The notes beneath the pieces are model-generated. The model worked only from the letters and a program-made list of their open reading frames with translations. It had not been told where the DNA came from and searched no databases. A program made the translations under genes and the position numbers. From Virgibacillus doumboii (GTDB taxonomy: Bacteria; Bacillota; Bacilli; Bacillales; Amphibacillaceae): a DNA stretch of 64,000 bases. Of this stretch, positions 44,496 to 54,239 are shown in pieces. Location of the stretch: NCBI RefSeq assembly GCF_902806455.1, contig NZ_CADCWQ010000001.1, positions 310,001 through 374,000 of the forward strand. Reading direction: 5' to 3'. Position 1 is the stretch's first letter. Each line of letters opens with the position of its first letter.

Positions 44496-44524
44496 ATTAT
44501 AATTCTATTTAATTATACTGTCAA
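44496..44524 (-). promoter_or_regulatory. Consensus sigma-A promoter of the antisense RNA
   Basis: Minus strand TTGACA (complement of 44519-44524), a 17-bp spacer and TATAAT (complement of 44496-44501). This is a perfect match to consensus, stronger than the toxin promoter, as expected for an antitoxin in excess. Confidence 0.88.
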
Positions 44525-44582
44525 ATATACGATTTTCGTTAATAAAAGCCTGATTTTCCCCAAAACTCCTCGGGAACAGCCC

Positions 44583-44795
44583 TAAAACGAGCGAGCAATC
44601 CTTAAGTTTATGCGAAAACAGCTCCCAAACGTGCGTCAGACACCTAAATTTGTGCGACAACCGCCCCAAAACGAGCGACACACACCTGAATTCGAGCGAC
44701 AATATCTTCAAATTGCGCGACACACACCGAATATCGAGCGACTTCAACGATCACATCGAATCGAGCGAGCAGCAATCAAAATCGAGCGGGCGGTA
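44583..44795. repeat. Degenerate repeats with CGAGCGACA cores
   Basis: AACGAGCGAGCAA, AACGTGCGTCAGA, TTTGTGCGACAAC, AACGAGCGACACA, TTCGAGCGACAAT, TTGCGCGACACAC, TATCGAGCGACTT and AATCGAGCG follow each other at mostly 20-24 bp. It is a diverged relative of the TCGCGCGACAGC array at 29.5 kb, located between the toxin locus and lipL. Confidence 0.65.
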
Positions 44796-44811
44796 AACTC
44801 ATTCAACAGTC

Positions 44812-45663
44812 TCACTGCATCCCATCCACTTTCTCATTCCGCTTCACCATCTGCTCATACCGTTTCGCAAACTGCTCCAGCTCATCTTCGGAAAATTCAT
44901 CCGTTACTATCTCTTCACTCAATTCCTGCAGTGCACCAAGCACTCGTTTTTTCATCTCATCAACTGTCAGTTCCATACCCAGCAGTTCCGACAAAGAAGC
45001 CATCACGGATGGATTAACTTCAGGGTAGTCAAATTTCGTTTCCTCACCACCACGAGCCACATCATAAAAATCACGAATCAGCTCGGCACGCTCCACACCT
45101 TTTCCTTCCACATCCAAATAAATCTGAATGGCTGCACCGTCTTTAACACGCCGCTGCGAGATTCCTGCAAATTTTCGTTCGCCGATACTCAAGTCATAAT
45201 CCCCGGGACAATACGAGCCGACAATTTCATATGCTTCTATTTCATCAGTCAAATCCCACAGTATGTGCTGTACAAAGCTGACCATTGCTTCGTAGCATTC
45301 ATGAATCGATAGATGCTTTACATCCGGCAGTACCAGCGAAATGTTCAGAACACCTGCATCAAGCGCTACCGCAAGCCCGCCGGAATTCCGGACGACAGCC
45401 TTATATCCGTGTTCAGCCAGCAGTTCGACTCCCTTTTTCAAATAAGGCAGACGTGCATCTGGAATGCCAAGTACTACCGTATCGGGATGCACCCAAAGCC
45501 GAACAGCCGGCGCCGACCCAGACCCGTTCACAAAAAGTGCCAACACATCATCCACCGCAAAAGATGTCAGTGCTGTATATAGCTTCCCGTGAAAAAATTT
45601 TTTTTCCGAATGATCAAGATAGCGAAACCGTTCATGACGGACGATTTTCTTCCAGTTATCCAT
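44812..45663 (-). CDS. lipL: Octanoyl-[GcvH]:protein N-octanoyltransferase LipL
   Basis: Moves octanoyl groups from GcvH to the E2 subunits of 2-oxoacid dehydrogenases in lipoate assembly. The 283-residue BPL/LplA/LipB-fold protein has VVRNSGGLAVALDAGVLNISLVLP, the catalytic Cys in EIVGSYCPGDYDLSIGERKFAGISQRR (about C152, then Lys 164), and AAIQIYLDVEGKGVERAELI. Length and position next to pta agree with YwfL (LipL) of B. subtilis. CGAAGGAG precedes the ATG. Divergent from ywfO. Confidence 0.9.
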   Translation of the reverse strand: MDNWKKIVRHERFRYLDHSEKKFFHGKLYTALTSFAVDDVLALFVNGSGSAPAVRLWVHPDTVVLGIPDARLPYLKKGVELLAEHGYKAVVRNSGGLAVALDAGVLNISLVLPDVKHLSIHECYEAMVSFVQHILWDLTDEIEAYEIVGSYCPGDYDLSIGERKFAGISQRRVKDGAAIQIYLDVEGKGVERAELIRDFYDVARGGEETKFDYPEVNPSVMASLSELLGMELTVDEMKKRVLGALQELSEEIVTDEFSEDELEQFAKRYEQMVKRNEKVDGMQ

Positions 45664-45751
45664 GGACTTACTCCTTCGTTTAGCTCTTTTTTCCTTAGGT
45701 TACTTATTATATAATAAATGAAATAATGTCGAAAAGAAACGAGATGGGAAA

Positions 45752-47068
45752 ATGGCATATAAACATGAACAATTAGATGAAGAAAAAGTATTTAAAGATC
45801 CTGTCCACCGATATGTTCACGTGAATGATCAGGTTATCTGGGATTTAATTGCCGCACCGGAATTTCAGCGCTTACGCCGGATTAAGCAGCTTGGGACAAC
45901 TTACCTGACGTTCCACGGCGCTGAACACAGCAGATTCAACCATTCCTTGGGAGTCTATGAAATTGTCCGGCGTATTCTCGGCAATTTCGAGAATCAGCCG
46001 CATTGGAATAATGATGAGCGGCTCTTGTGCTTATGTGCCGCTTTACTGCATGATCTTGGCCATGGACCATTTTCACATTCATTTGAAAAGGTTTTTAAAC
46101 TGGATCATGAGCATTTTACCCAGCAGATTATTTTAGGCGATACGAAAATACATACAATCCTGGAACGGGTAGAGCCTGGCTTTTCGCAAAAAGTCGCTGA
46201 TGTCATTGATAAAACATACGAGGACAAGCTGGTTGTCAGTCTGATTTCCAGCCAGATTGACGCCGACCGGATGGATTATTTGCAGCGGGACGCATATTTC
46301 ACCGGTGTCAGCTATGGTCACTTTGATATGGAACGGATATTAAGGGTGATGCGTCCGCTTGAAGATCAGGTCGTTATTAAATCAAGCGGAATGCACGCGG
46401 TGGAAGACTATATCATGAGCCGCTATCAGATGTATTGGCAAGTTTATTTTCATCCCGTCACAAGAAGTGCGGAAGTTATTTTGTCAAAAATACTTCATCG
46501 TGCAAAGTATTTGTTCGAAAATAACTATACATTCAAATTAAAGCCAATTCATTTTATTTCCTTTTTTAATGAAAAGGTGGACCTGGCCGATTATTTAAAA
46601 TTGGACGAATCGATTGTATCGTACTATTTCCAGTTATGGCAGGAAGAGGACGATGAGATTCTGAGTGATTTGTGCGAACGATTTATGAACCGTCGACTGT
46701 TTAAATACATTGAATTTAATCCGAACAGACAAATGAATGAATGGATGGAACTGTATCGCTTATTTAAAAAAATCGGGATTGATCCGGATTATTACCTGGA
46801 GGTCGACTCTTCATCAGACCTGCCATATGATTTTTACCGGCCAGGGGAGGAAGAGGAGCGTCTGCCGATTCATTTGCTGATGCCGGGTAATGAACTGAAG
46901 GAGCTATCACGGAATTCGGACATCGTAGAATCCATTTCCGGAAAAAAACGGACCGACCACAAGCTGTATTATCCGAGAGACTTGCTAGAAGAACTTGGAG
47001 AAGACAGTCCAGTGAAAACAAGAATCATGGAACTATTGAACGGAGGAGCGGAGAATCATGTTGACTAA
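45752..47068 (+). CDS. ywfO: HD-domain phosphohydrolase YwfO
   Basis: A 438-residue HD-superfamily protein of the dGTPase-like YwfO group; B. subtilis YwfO hydrolyses dNTPs. The metal-binding residues are visible in AEHSRFNHSLGVYE (His about 64), AALLHDLGHGPFSHSF (His-Asp 100-101) and QIDADRMDYLQRDAYFTG (distal Asp). GAGATGGG precedes the ATG. It overlaps ywgA by eleven bases, so the two are translated from one mRNA. Confidence 0.92.
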   Translation: MAYKHEQLDEEKVFKDPVHRYVHVNDQVIWDLIAAPEFQRLRRIKQLGTTYLTFHGAEHSRFNHSLGVYEIVRRILGNFENQPHWNNDERLLCLCAALLHDLGHGPFSHSFEKVFKLDHEHFTQQIILGDTKIHTILERVEPGFSQKVADVIDKTYEDKLVVSLISSQIDADRMDYLQRDAYFTGVSYGHFDMERILRVMRPLEDQVVIKSSGMHAVEDYIMSRYQMYWQVYFHPVTRSAEVILSKILHRAKYLFENNYTFKLKPIHFISFFNEKVDLADYLKLDESIVSYYFQLWQEEDDEILSDLCERFMNRRLFKYIEFNPNRQMNEWMELYRLFKKIGIDPDYYLEVDSSSDLPYDFYRPGEEEERLPIHLLMPGNELKELSRNSDIVESISGKKRTDHKLYYPRDLLEELGEDSPVKTRIMELLNGGAENHVD

Positions 47069-47558
47069 CCATGCAAAATTGATGCAATTTTTTTCTGTGG
47101 CAAATGAAGTAACCGGACGGAAGAAGCTGCAGAAAATAATCTACATTTTACAAAAATGCAATGTGCCTTTTGAAGAAAAATATCAGTTTCACTTTTATGG
47201 TCCATATTCAGAGGAACTCTCACTGCGGATTGAAGAGCTGTGTAATCTGGGGTTCATTACCGAGCAGAAGGAGCACCGAAGCAATTATTTTCAATACAAT
47301 TATAAAATAACTTCTGACGGACAGGACTTTTTAAACCAGTTTCAAATGGATATGCCGGATTTTGCTGAAAAAGCAGCATTATTAAAAGGAAAAAGTTCCC
47401 GTTTTCTCGAACTCGTCTCGACAATGTTTTACTTTGACCACCTGTCAGAGGCTGAAATGACTGCGAAAATACATATGGTTAAACCGAAGCAAAAATATAC
47501 GAATGATGAAATAAGAGAGGGCGCCGAATTCATCAAATCGATTAACCCGCCGCATTAA
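47058..47558 (+). CDS. ywgA: YwgA family protein
   Basis: A 166-residue cytoplasmic protein related to YwgA, with a likely winged-helix arrangement: LMQFFSVANEVTGRKKLQKIIYILQ at the start, FHFYGPYSEELSLRIEELCNLGFI in the middle, and a C-terminal TNDEIREGAEFIKSINP. The GPYS motif resembles DUF4065/SocA-like antitoxin-associated domains, but the link is weak. The ATG lies within the ywfO 3' end behind GGAGGAGCGGAG. The biological role is unknown. Confidence 0.85.
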   Translation: MLTNHAKLMQFFSVANEVTGRKKLQKIIYILQKCNVPFEEKYQFHFYGPYSEELSLRIEELCNLGFITEQKEHRSNYFQYNYKITSDGQDFLNQFQMDMPDFAEKAALLKGKSSRFLELVSTMFYFDHLSEAEMTAKIHMVKPKQKYTNDEIREGAEFIKSINPPH

Positions 47559-47652
47559 TGGCGGGTTATTTTCATGCAGTAGCATATGGATGAAAACGCC
47601 TCAGCAGTTATGCTACAATAATAACCAACAGTTTGAAGGAGGGTTTCTTACT

Positions 47653-48174
47653 ATGAGTTCTGATCAATCTTCCAATAAAAAGAAGACCAATCAGTTTACA
47701 ATACTTAAAGACGATTCAAACGACGGTCATGGCGGCTATGGCGTCGGATCAATCAGTCTTGAAAATATGTCATCGGTTATTATTGATCCGAATGAAGACC
47801 GTGCATTTGTTGATATGGGCGCGATGCATGCCCGCAGTGAAGTGGAGCGCCGTGTTAAATTTTTGCCCAATAAAGAGGAAGTGCCAAACGGCAAATTGTA
47901 CTGGATTGTCTGGGTAACCGTTGAAAAAGGTGAAGATGGTCCATATTTTGCCGGTGTTGCCGGGAGTGAACTCCGGGTTGACCGCTCGATTAAACGTGCC
48001 TATAAATCGATGCCGGAGCATGTAACCCATATGGAAAAGTCGTTGAAAGGAAAAATCAGAGTTGAACATATGGACGACCATTCCAAAAAGCTGCTGAAGG
48101 ATTTCCTGGCCGATTTTGAAGGTGGGGAAATGTGGAAAAATTCTACCGATGAATTAAAGGATGCACTTTCCTAA
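47653..48174 (+). CDS. ywhD: YwhD family protein
   Basis: A 173-residue soluble protein of unknown function conserved in Bacillaceae. Recognisable segments are TNQFTILKDDSNDGHGGYG near the start, VIIDPNEDRAFVDMGAMHARS, and RRVKFLPNKEEVPNGKLYWIVWVTVE. The ATG at 47653 follows GGAGGGTTTCTTACT; the open frame reaches back to 47590 but that part is the 5' leader. Place in the ywfO-ywgA-ywhD order is as in B. subtilis relatives. Confidence 0.9.
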   Translation: MSSDQSSNKKKTNQFTILKDDSNDGHGGYGVGSISLENMSSVIIDPNEDRAFVDMGAMHARSEVERRVKFLPNKEEVPNGKLYWIVWVTVEKGEDGPYFAGVAGSELRVDRSIKRAYKSMPEHVTHMEKSLKGKIRVEHMDDHSKKLLKDFLADFEGGEMWKNSTDELKDALS

Positions 48175-48284
48175 AATCGAACATTTTGTGACTGAATCGT
48201 GAACAATTGATTTTAATCTTGTACTTTAATCGGGAAGTTTGTAAAATATGTATACATGGGCTTACTCATGTATTACTAGGACAA

Positions 48285-48340
48285 AAAAGAAGCTGACTCC
48301 AAAAGCAGGACGGACCCTGCAGGAGTCAGCTTCTTTTGTT
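48285..48340 (+). terminator. Terminator downstream of ywhD
   Basis: AAAAGAAGCTGACTCC and GGAGTCAGCTTCTTTT form a 16-bp stem enclosing a smaller GCAGG/CCTGC hairpin; TTGTTT follows. Confidence 0.88.
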
Positions 48341-48706
48341 TAGGCTGTGTTTTTCCTTTCATTTTAGAGAATGAAGTCTTCTTGACAATTTTCATAAACT
48401 GCGGATTACTTTGAAAAAAATGATTGCTGTGACACCGCTGCGAAGACACTGTGGTGATCGTCGTGTTGCAATCTATTCTGCAGGGAGTGCAACACAACAT
48501 CGTCGAATCAACTTGTAACACGACGAGCAAGTATTTTCGGGGAAACGGCAACTCCCCCCAGAAAAGATTGCTATCGGGCTGCGGGGTCTCACCGATTTCT
48601 TAGCTGCCATTAGAAGGAAGGCCGACTAAAAGCGGGCATCAGCATACCCTAATAAAGGTGCATGTATTCCTCTCTGCTTAAATTTGCTATTGTTGGATTA
48701 GAGATT
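48341..48706. other. Gene-free stretch with hairpin and repeat fragments
   Basis: No gene is seen. GTGTTGCA and TGCAACAC form an 8-bp stem at 48463-48494. CTGCGGGGTCTCACCGATTT at about 48580 resembles part of the GC-rich elements at 4.4 kb, so this is probably decayed repeat DNA. Confidence 0.45.
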
Positions 48707-49171
48707 ATCGTGAAGAACCCTCTCACGAAGAAAAGGAGACCGAATTAAGCTGGAAATCCTCGTGAGGAACGCTCTCACGAAGAAAAGGAGACCGAATTAA
48801 GCTAGGAATCCTCGTGAAGAACCCTCTCACGAAGAAAAGAAGACCGAATTAAGCTAGGAATCCTCTTGAGGAACGCTCTCACGAAGAAAAGGAGACCGAT
48901 TTAAGCTAGAAATCCTCTTGAGGAACGTTCTCACGAAGAAAAGGAGACCGATTTAAGCTAGAAATCCCCATGAGGGCCGCTCTCACGAAGAAAAGGAGAC
49001 CGATTTAAGCTAGAAATCCCCATGAGGACCGCTCTCTCGAAGAAAAGGAGGCCGATTTAAGCTAGAAACCCTCTTGAGGAACGCTCTCACGAAGAAAAGG
49101 AGTCCAATTTAAACTAGAAATCCCCATGAGGAACGTTCCCTCTATGAAAAAGAGATTGATTTAGGCTAGCC
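48707..49171 (+). repeat. Tandem array of nine 52-bp units
   Basis: Nine units, each with a CTCGTGAGGAACGCTCTCAC-like start, then GAAGAAAAGGAGACCGA and ATTTAAGCTAGAAATC. The period is 52 bp in most units. The first half of each unit can fold: TCGTGAG and CTCACGA flank a 7-base loop. Units drift gradually along the array (CTCGTG, CTCTTG, CCCATG variants). Related copies occur at 9.3 and 32.6 kb. Downstream, 49172-49480 shows no recognisable feature. Confidence 0.92.
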
Positions 49172-49480
49172 ATAGTATCATTCTGCTATAGATACCCCGA
49201 AATAATGTAAAGCGTGCGTGTTCTTAGTATGAATAGGATAAACAAAATTCGAAATAGGCTTGTAAAAGGGTGCAGTGACCAAATAAGAAATGAAAATCCC
49301 GGTACAAAAGTGCTTTCAGGAGTTCATACCGAAACTAGGGCTAGGACAGTGTTTCAGCTGCGCAGTCAGAGAGTCTCGCCAACTGTGTTACGAATCAGAT
49401 TTTATTTTTAGTACGCATTTTATGTCAATTGCAACGAACAACAAAGTATGCGAAAAGAGCCATATTCAATTTCTATACCT

Positions 49481-51535
49481 TTAAAAAAGATACTCAAACC
49501 ACTTCTCAATAACGCCCTTTTCATCCTTTTTACGATCCTGTTCCTTCACTTCCTCCTCATCCCCATCAGGAAGATGCAGCGTGCAATACGCTGCCGGCTC
49601 TGTTCCTTCTTCAAAATACATAATAGTACTCGTGTCACAATAAGGTGTAGCCCGGTCTCCGGATTCCGGATCAATTGGCAGTCCAGTAACACCGGCCGGG
49701 GTGTCAAATTGCCCGAGCGGAACATCTTCGTGTGCCTTCTCCATAAACGTTGCCCATACATTCTTGGCATAACCGATTTCTTCCGTCTCTGTAACAGGTT
49801 CATTGTTGTCATACCCCGTCCAGATCCCTGTAACAAGTGATGGGCTGTACCCGATCATCCAGCTGTCTGTGTTTGTCGTTCCGGATTTACCTGCATAGGT
49901 TCTGCTCAGCTGGTTGGCAATCGTTGACCCGGTCACCGACATATAACCATCTAGTGACCTGTCAAACATCCCGGTTAAAAGATGTGTTAAAATAAATGAC
50001 GTTTTTGGATCCAGTACTTGTTTGCCTTCTTCTTTATCCCGCTCATAAACAACATTTCCCCGTCGATCAACGATTTTTGTAATCGTGTGTCCCTCGATGT
50101 CGTGCCCGCCGTTAGCAAGCATTCCATACCCAGTTACCATATTTTCAACCGTGACTGACGCGGTGCCTAATGCAAGTGAAGGTACTGCGGGTAAATGACC
50201 ATTAAACCCGAATTTGCGGGCCGTATCGACAAGTGTTTCAGAACCGATGTATATATTCGTTTTTACGGCATAAATATTGTCGGACAGTGCCAGCGCCTGA
50301 GCCAGAGTTATTGGTTTATCAGCATAATAGCCATTAAAGTTGCTTGGCTTGTAAACCTTACCGTCCTCCAGTTTAAAAGTGGTTGGTTGACTTGTTATCA
50401 TTGTGTTGGCATCGTATCCATTCCTTAATGCCGCATAATACAGGAATGCCTTAAATGTTGATCCGGGCATTCGCTTGGCCTGTGTTGCCCGATTGAACTG
50501 GCTCTTCTGATAATTCCGTCCGCCGACAAGCGCCCGGATGCCGCCAGTGTCCGGATTCATCGCCATTGCACCAATATCAATCTTACTTTCGGAGTCGATG
50601 ACATTCTCAGCTGTTTTCTCCAATTTATTTTGCAGCTGCACATCAAGGGTTGTGTGAATCTTGTACCCGCCAGACCGGACTAGCTCGGTGTCCAGTTTCA
50701 GGATTTCCGCTGCTTCCCGTAACACAGTATCCTGAAAATAAGGGGCAACTGCCTTTTTTACCCGTTCCTTCTGCTCAGTGAATGCCAGATTTTCCTTGAT
50801 TGCAAGCGACATGTCATGCTCGGTTATTTTACCGGTGTCATGCATTAATCGAAGAATCCTTTCCTGGCGATTTTCCGCATTCTCACGATTATTGAGCGGG
50901 GAATAGTAAGACGGCCCTTTCGGAACAGCAGCAAGCATTGACGCCTCAGCCAGTGACAATTCATCTGCCGACTTGTTAAAAAAATACCTGCTTGCCGCTT
51001 CGATTCCATAAGCACCATGACCGTAATAAATCGTATTTAAATACCCCTCCAGGATTTCGGATTTTGAGTAGTACATTTCAAGCCTTACTGTATAAAATGC
51101 TTCCTTAAGCTTACGGGTCCATGTTTTTTCATGGGATAAGTACAAGTTTCTCGCATATTGCTGTGTAAGGGTACTTGCCCCTTCCTTCAGGGAAAGACTT
51201 GCCAGGTCGGATAAGGCGGCACCCGCAATTCGTTTGAAATCAAAGCCGTTATGGTCATAAAAATGCTGGTCTTCAATTGCCAGCGTCGCCTCTATGACTT
51301 GTGGTGAAATATCCTCCAGGTCGACCCAGTAGCGGTTCTCGCTGCCCTGTTCCTCACCAATAACCTTTTCATTTATACTGTAATAGATTGTGTTTTGATC
51401 GTTTACGAGCTTTGGGGGACCGAGCAGAAAACTTACAAAATAGACTCCTGCCAGAAGCAAAGTCACCAATAAAAATCCGCTCGCAGGCACAGCCAGAAAA
51501 AGCCACTTTTTATTCATTCGAAAAAGTTTTTTCAT
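49481..51535 (-). CDS. Class A penicillin-binding protein
   Basis: Bifunctional peptidoglycan synthase of 684 residues, anchored by one N-terminal membrane helix (WLFLAVPASGFLLVTLLLAG). The glycosyltransferase-51 domain shows EDQHFYDHNGFD, GASTLTQQYARNL, and KLKEAFYTVRLE. The transpeptidase domain has the SxxK motif in KRMPGSTFKAF, the SxN motif in LSDNIYAV, and the KSGT motif in YAGKSGTTNTDSW. Position between ywhD and ywiB agrees with pbpG (ywhE), a spore-associated class A PBP of B. subtilis, but the sequence alone does not decide this. The ATG at 51535 follows TTGGAG; the frame runs five codons further up to a TTG. Confidence 0.92.
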   Translation of the reverse strand: MKKLFRMNKKWLFLAVPASGFLLVTLLLAGVYFVSFLLGPPKLVNDQNTIYYSINEKVIGEEQGSENRYWVDLEDISPQVIEATLAIEDQHFYDHNGFDFKRIAGAALSDLASLSLKEGASTLTQQYARNLYLSHEKTWTRKLKEAFYTVRLEMYYSKSEILEGYLNTIYYGHGAYGIEAASRYFFNKSADELSLAEASMLAAVPKGPSYYSPLNNRENAENRQERILRLMHDTGKITEHDMSLAIKENLAFTEQKERVKKAVAPYFQDTVLREAAEILKLDTELVRSGGYKIHTTLDVQLQNKLEKTAENVIDSESKIDIGAMAMNPDTGGIRALVGGRNYQKSQFNRATQAKRMPGSTFKAFLYYAALRNGYDANTMITSQPTTFKLEDGKVYKPSNFNGYYADKPITLAQALALSDNIYAVKTNIYIGSETLVDTARKFGFNGHLPAVPSLALGTASVTVENMVTGYGMLANGGHDIEGHTITKIVDRRGNVVYERDKEEGKQVLDPKTSFILTHLLTGMFDRSLDGYMSVTGSTIANQLSRTYAGKSGTTNTDSWMIGYSPSLVTGIWTGYDNNEPVTETEEIGYAKNVWATFMEKAHEDVPLGQFDTPAGVTGLPIDPESGDRATPYCDTSTIMYFEEGTEPAAYCTLHLPDGDEEEVKEQDRKKDEKGVIEKWFEYLF

Positions 51536-51724
51536 ATCTTTTAGCTCCAATGAGATGTGTTCATTAGTTTCATTATGGGAAAAGATAAAAGGAAATAAAC
51601 TTCTTGGCGGAAATTATCGAAAAAACTTGTATGGGAAGGCCGGGACGACTAAATAACCCTTTGTATTGCGAAAGACATACATTTATCGCTATAATAGGAA
51701 ATTATACGATGCAGGAGCGATTCC

Positions 51725-52165
51725 ATGAATTCAGGTTCAAAAAAGGTATCAGTTGAACTCCAGACAATCATCGACGATGGCAGTCAAAAGGAGTACAACA
51801 CGGTTAACGAAACAGGTGAACTTTATCAGAAAAACAATATCGATGTACTGACATACGAGGAAAATGTGGAGGAAGGGAACGCAATCAAAAACCTGATAAC
51901 CATTTACCCGGATAAGGTCAGCATCAAGCGGACAGGAATGGTTAGTATGCACCAGAAATTCCGCGTTGACCGGCCGACAGAAAATGTATTTCAGCATCCG
52001 CATGGAAATATACATATGGAAACATTTACAAATACCATCCATTATCAGGAACTGACTGGTGAACACGATGGACTTTTAGCCATTGATTATACGGTCAGAC
52101 TGAATGGGCAGGACGAGCGAAAACACCAATTACAATTATCAATAAAAGAGGAGGACCTCCAATGA
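51725..52165 (+). CDS. ywiB: DUF1934 family protein YwiB
   Basis: A 146-residue protein with a lipocalin-like beta-barrel pattern: [19 protein letters not shown], then [21 protein letters not shown] and [16 protein letters not shown]. The DUF1934/YwiB family has no established activity. GGAGCGATTCC precedes the ATG. It overlaps argS by four bases (ATGA), a constant pairing in bacilli. Confidence 0.9.
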   Translation: MNSGSKKVSVELQTIIDDGSQKEYNTVNETGELYQKNNIDVLTYEENVEEGNAIKNLITIYPDKVSIKRTGMVSMHQKFRVDRPTENVFQHPHGNIHMETFTNTIHYQELTGEHDGLLAIDYTVRLNGQDERKHQLQLSIKEEDLQ

Positions 52166-53832
52166 ACGTGTTGGCACAAACTGAAGATACATTAAAACAG
52201 GAAATTGCAGCGGCCGTTCTAAAGGCTGAACTTGCAGCCGAAGATGAACTGCCGTCAATTATTCTCGAAAAACCGAAAGACAAGGAACATGGTGATTTTG
52301 CCTCCAATATAGCGATGCAGCTTGCACGCATTGCTAAAAAAGCACCACGTCAAATTGCCGATGATATTGTGGCAAATATCGATCAGTCTAAAGCAGCGAT
52401 TGAAAAAGTGGAAATTGCCGGACCGGGATTTATTAATTTTTTCCTGAAGAATGACATGCTCGGCAAGCTGATTCCATCCATTTTGGAAGCTGGTACCGAA
52501 TACGGCCGAACAGACGCAGGTCAAGGTGAAAAAATTCAGGTGGAATTTGTTTCGGTAAACCCGACTGGTGATTTGCACCTTGGACATGCACGTGGAGCGG
52601 CATTCGGTGATGTGCTCTGCAACGTGCTCGATATGGCAGGTTATCAAACGGAACGGGAATATTACGTGAATGATGCGGGCAGTCAAATTGATAACCTGGC
52701 TTTGTCGATTGAGGCACGATACAAAGAGGCACTCGGCATGGACTCGAGAATGCCCGAGGATGGGTATCGCGGTTCCGATATTATTGAAATCGGAAAAACA
52801 CTTGCTGCAGAATATGGTGACAAATGGGTGCAAACAGATAACACGGAAAGTATTGCATTTTTTAAAGAATACGGTCTGGAATTCGAGCTTGATAAATTAA
52901 AGAAAGACTTAAATGATTTCGGTGTTTATTTTGACAACTGGTTCTCGGAACAATCACTATATGAAGCAAATAAGGTGGAGGAAACGGTTCAGAAGTTAAA
53001 GGACGACGGTTATGTTTATGAACAGGATGGTGCAGTCTGGTTCCGCTCCACAGCATTCGGCGATGACAAGGACCGTGTAATTATAAAACAGGATGGAAAT
53101 TACACCTATCTGACACCAGATATTGCCTACCATAAAAATAAATTGGAACGGGGATATGACCAGATTGTCAATGTATGGGGGGGTGACCATCACGGCTATA
53201 TCGCCAGAATGCGGGCTGCTATCCAGGCTTTGGGGTATCCGGCTGAAAAATTTAATGTCAAAGTCATTCAAATGGTTCGCTTATTTGAAAATGGTGAATT
53301 AGTCAAAATGTCCAAACGCACCGGAAAAATTGTTGCATTGCGTGATTTGTTGGATGAAGTCGGTGTTGATGCGGTTCGTTATTTCTTCATTATGCGTTCA
53401 AATGATACACCATTTGATTTTGACATGGACTTGGCAAGGTCTGAATCAAATGATAACCCTGTTTATTATGTTCAGTATGCCCATGCACGGATTTGTACAA
53501 TGCTGAAACAGGCTGCGGAAAAAGGGATTGCAGTTGACGAAAACTTTGATTCCGGGCTTTTGACAGCCGAAAAAGAAACAGATTTGCTGAAAAAACTTGG
53601 CGAGTTCCCGCAAACAGTTGCCGATGCGGCCGAAAAGCAGACACCGCATAAAGTTACCCAGTACGTATATGATCTCGCAACATTACTGCACAGCTTTTAC
53701 AATGCCGAAAAAGTGTTGAATCCGGATGATCCGGAACGTACAAAAGCACGTATCGCATTAATGAAAGCAGTACGGATTACAATCGCAAACGCTCTGGGAT
53801 TACTAGGCGTAACCGCACCGGAGAAAATGTAA
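52162..53832 (+). CDS. argS: Arginyl-tRNA synthetase
   Basis: Class I synthetase of 556 residues that charges tRNA-Arg. An N-terminal Add-1 domain (residues 1-110) precedes the catalytic core with [21 protein letters not shown] (HIGH motif HLGH) and the KMSKRTG loop at residues about 383-389. The anticodon-binding helical domain closes at the C-terminus ([14 protein letters not shown]). AAGAGGAGGACC precedes the ATG, which overlaps the ywiB stop. No T-box leader is present before ywiB. Confidence 0.97.
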   Translation: MNVLAQTEDTLKQEIAAAVLKAELAAEDELPSIILEKPKDKEHGDFASNIAMQLARIAKKAPRQIADDIVANIDQSKAAIEKVEIAGPGFINFFLKNDMLGKLIPSILEAGTEYGRTDAGQGEKIQVEFVSVNPTGDLHLGHARGAAFGDVLCNVLDMAGYQTEREYYVNDAGSQIDNLALSIEARYKEALGMDSRMPEDGYRGSDIIEIGKTLAAEYGDKWVQTDNTESIAFFKEYGLEFELDKLKKDLNDFGVYFDNWFSEQSLYEANKVEETVQKLKDDGYVYEQDGAVWFRSTAFGDDKDRVIIKQDGNYTYLTPDIAYHKNKLERGYDQIVNVWGGDHHGYIARMRAAIQALGYPAEKFNVKVIQMVRLFENGELVKMSKRTGKIVALRDLLDEVGVDAVRYFFIMRSNDTPFDFDMDLARSESNDNPVYYVQYAHARICTMLKQAAEKGIAVDENFDSGLLTAEKETDLLKKLGEFPQTVADAAEKQTPHKVTQYVYDLATLLHSFYNAEKVLNPDDPERTKARIALMKAVRITIANALGLLGVTAPEKM

Positions 53833-53837
53833 TTATA

Positions 53838-53876
53838 GAAGGGGAGTGCACAGTATTTCGGATGCACTCCCTTTTA
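53838..53876 (+). terminator. Terminator of ywiB-argS
   Basis: AAGGGGAGTGCA pairs with TGCACTCCCTTTT over a loop of about 14 bases. Confidence 0.85.
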
Positions 53877-53879
53877 TAG

Positions 53880-53932
53880 TTGTTTTGCACCGAGTATAAC
53901 GAAGGTGCAAAACACTCAAACGTGCGAGACCT
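53880..53932. repeat. Hairpin plus one diverged unit of the 21-bp family
   Basis: TGTTTTGCACC and GGTGCAAAACA flank 13 bases, followed by CACTCAAACGTGCGAGACC. The hairpin-then-repeat arrangement mirrors 29428-29619. Confidence 0.5.
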
Positions 53933-53995
53933 CCATTAAATTTTGCGTTTAATTAAACATTCTATCCTTTATAACTACAATCGTATGTCATCTCA

Positions 53996-54035
53996 AAAAG
54001 GTGGCATAATTTTTTTATTTTCTTTGCCACTTTTT
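53996..54035. terminator. Second hairpin downstream of argS
   Basis: AAAAGGTGGCA pairs with TGCCACTTTTT over a T-rich 18-base loop; it could stop transcription in either direction. Confidence 0.5.
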
Positions 54036-54107
54036 CAAAACCTGGTTCGATAGTATTAATGAGGGCAAATAAAATTATGATAATTATCACGTAAATACAA
54101 AAATGAG

Positions 54108-54136
54108 TTGACTGAATGATCATTCACATATAAAGT
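54108..54136 (+). promoter_or_regulatory. fadF promoter with an operator in the spacer
   Basis: TTGACT (54108-54113), a 17-bp spacer and TAAAGT (54131-54136). The 14-bp perfect palindrome TGAATGATCATTCA (54113-54126) fills the spacer, an ideal place for a repressor. The half-sites TGAATGA and TCATTCA are those of the FadR/YsiA (TetR-family) boxes of B. subtilis, though those have four extra bases between halves. Confidence 0.7.
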
Positions 54137-54239
54137 ATTAGTATATACCAATCTAAAATAATAGCATGCATTTTTATTTTTCCCGCATATGCAATCGCTA
54201 TCATTTTCCGTTACAATATATCAAAAGGGGGAGCGAATA

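Noticed and set aside
44610..45017. 135-codon plus-strand frame over repeats and the lipL 3' end
   Set aside because: It is composed of CGAGCGACA repeats followed by the antisense of lipL.
48707..49171. CRISPR array
   Set aside because: Repeats are contiguous with no unique spacers, units drift gradually, and no cas genes are present.
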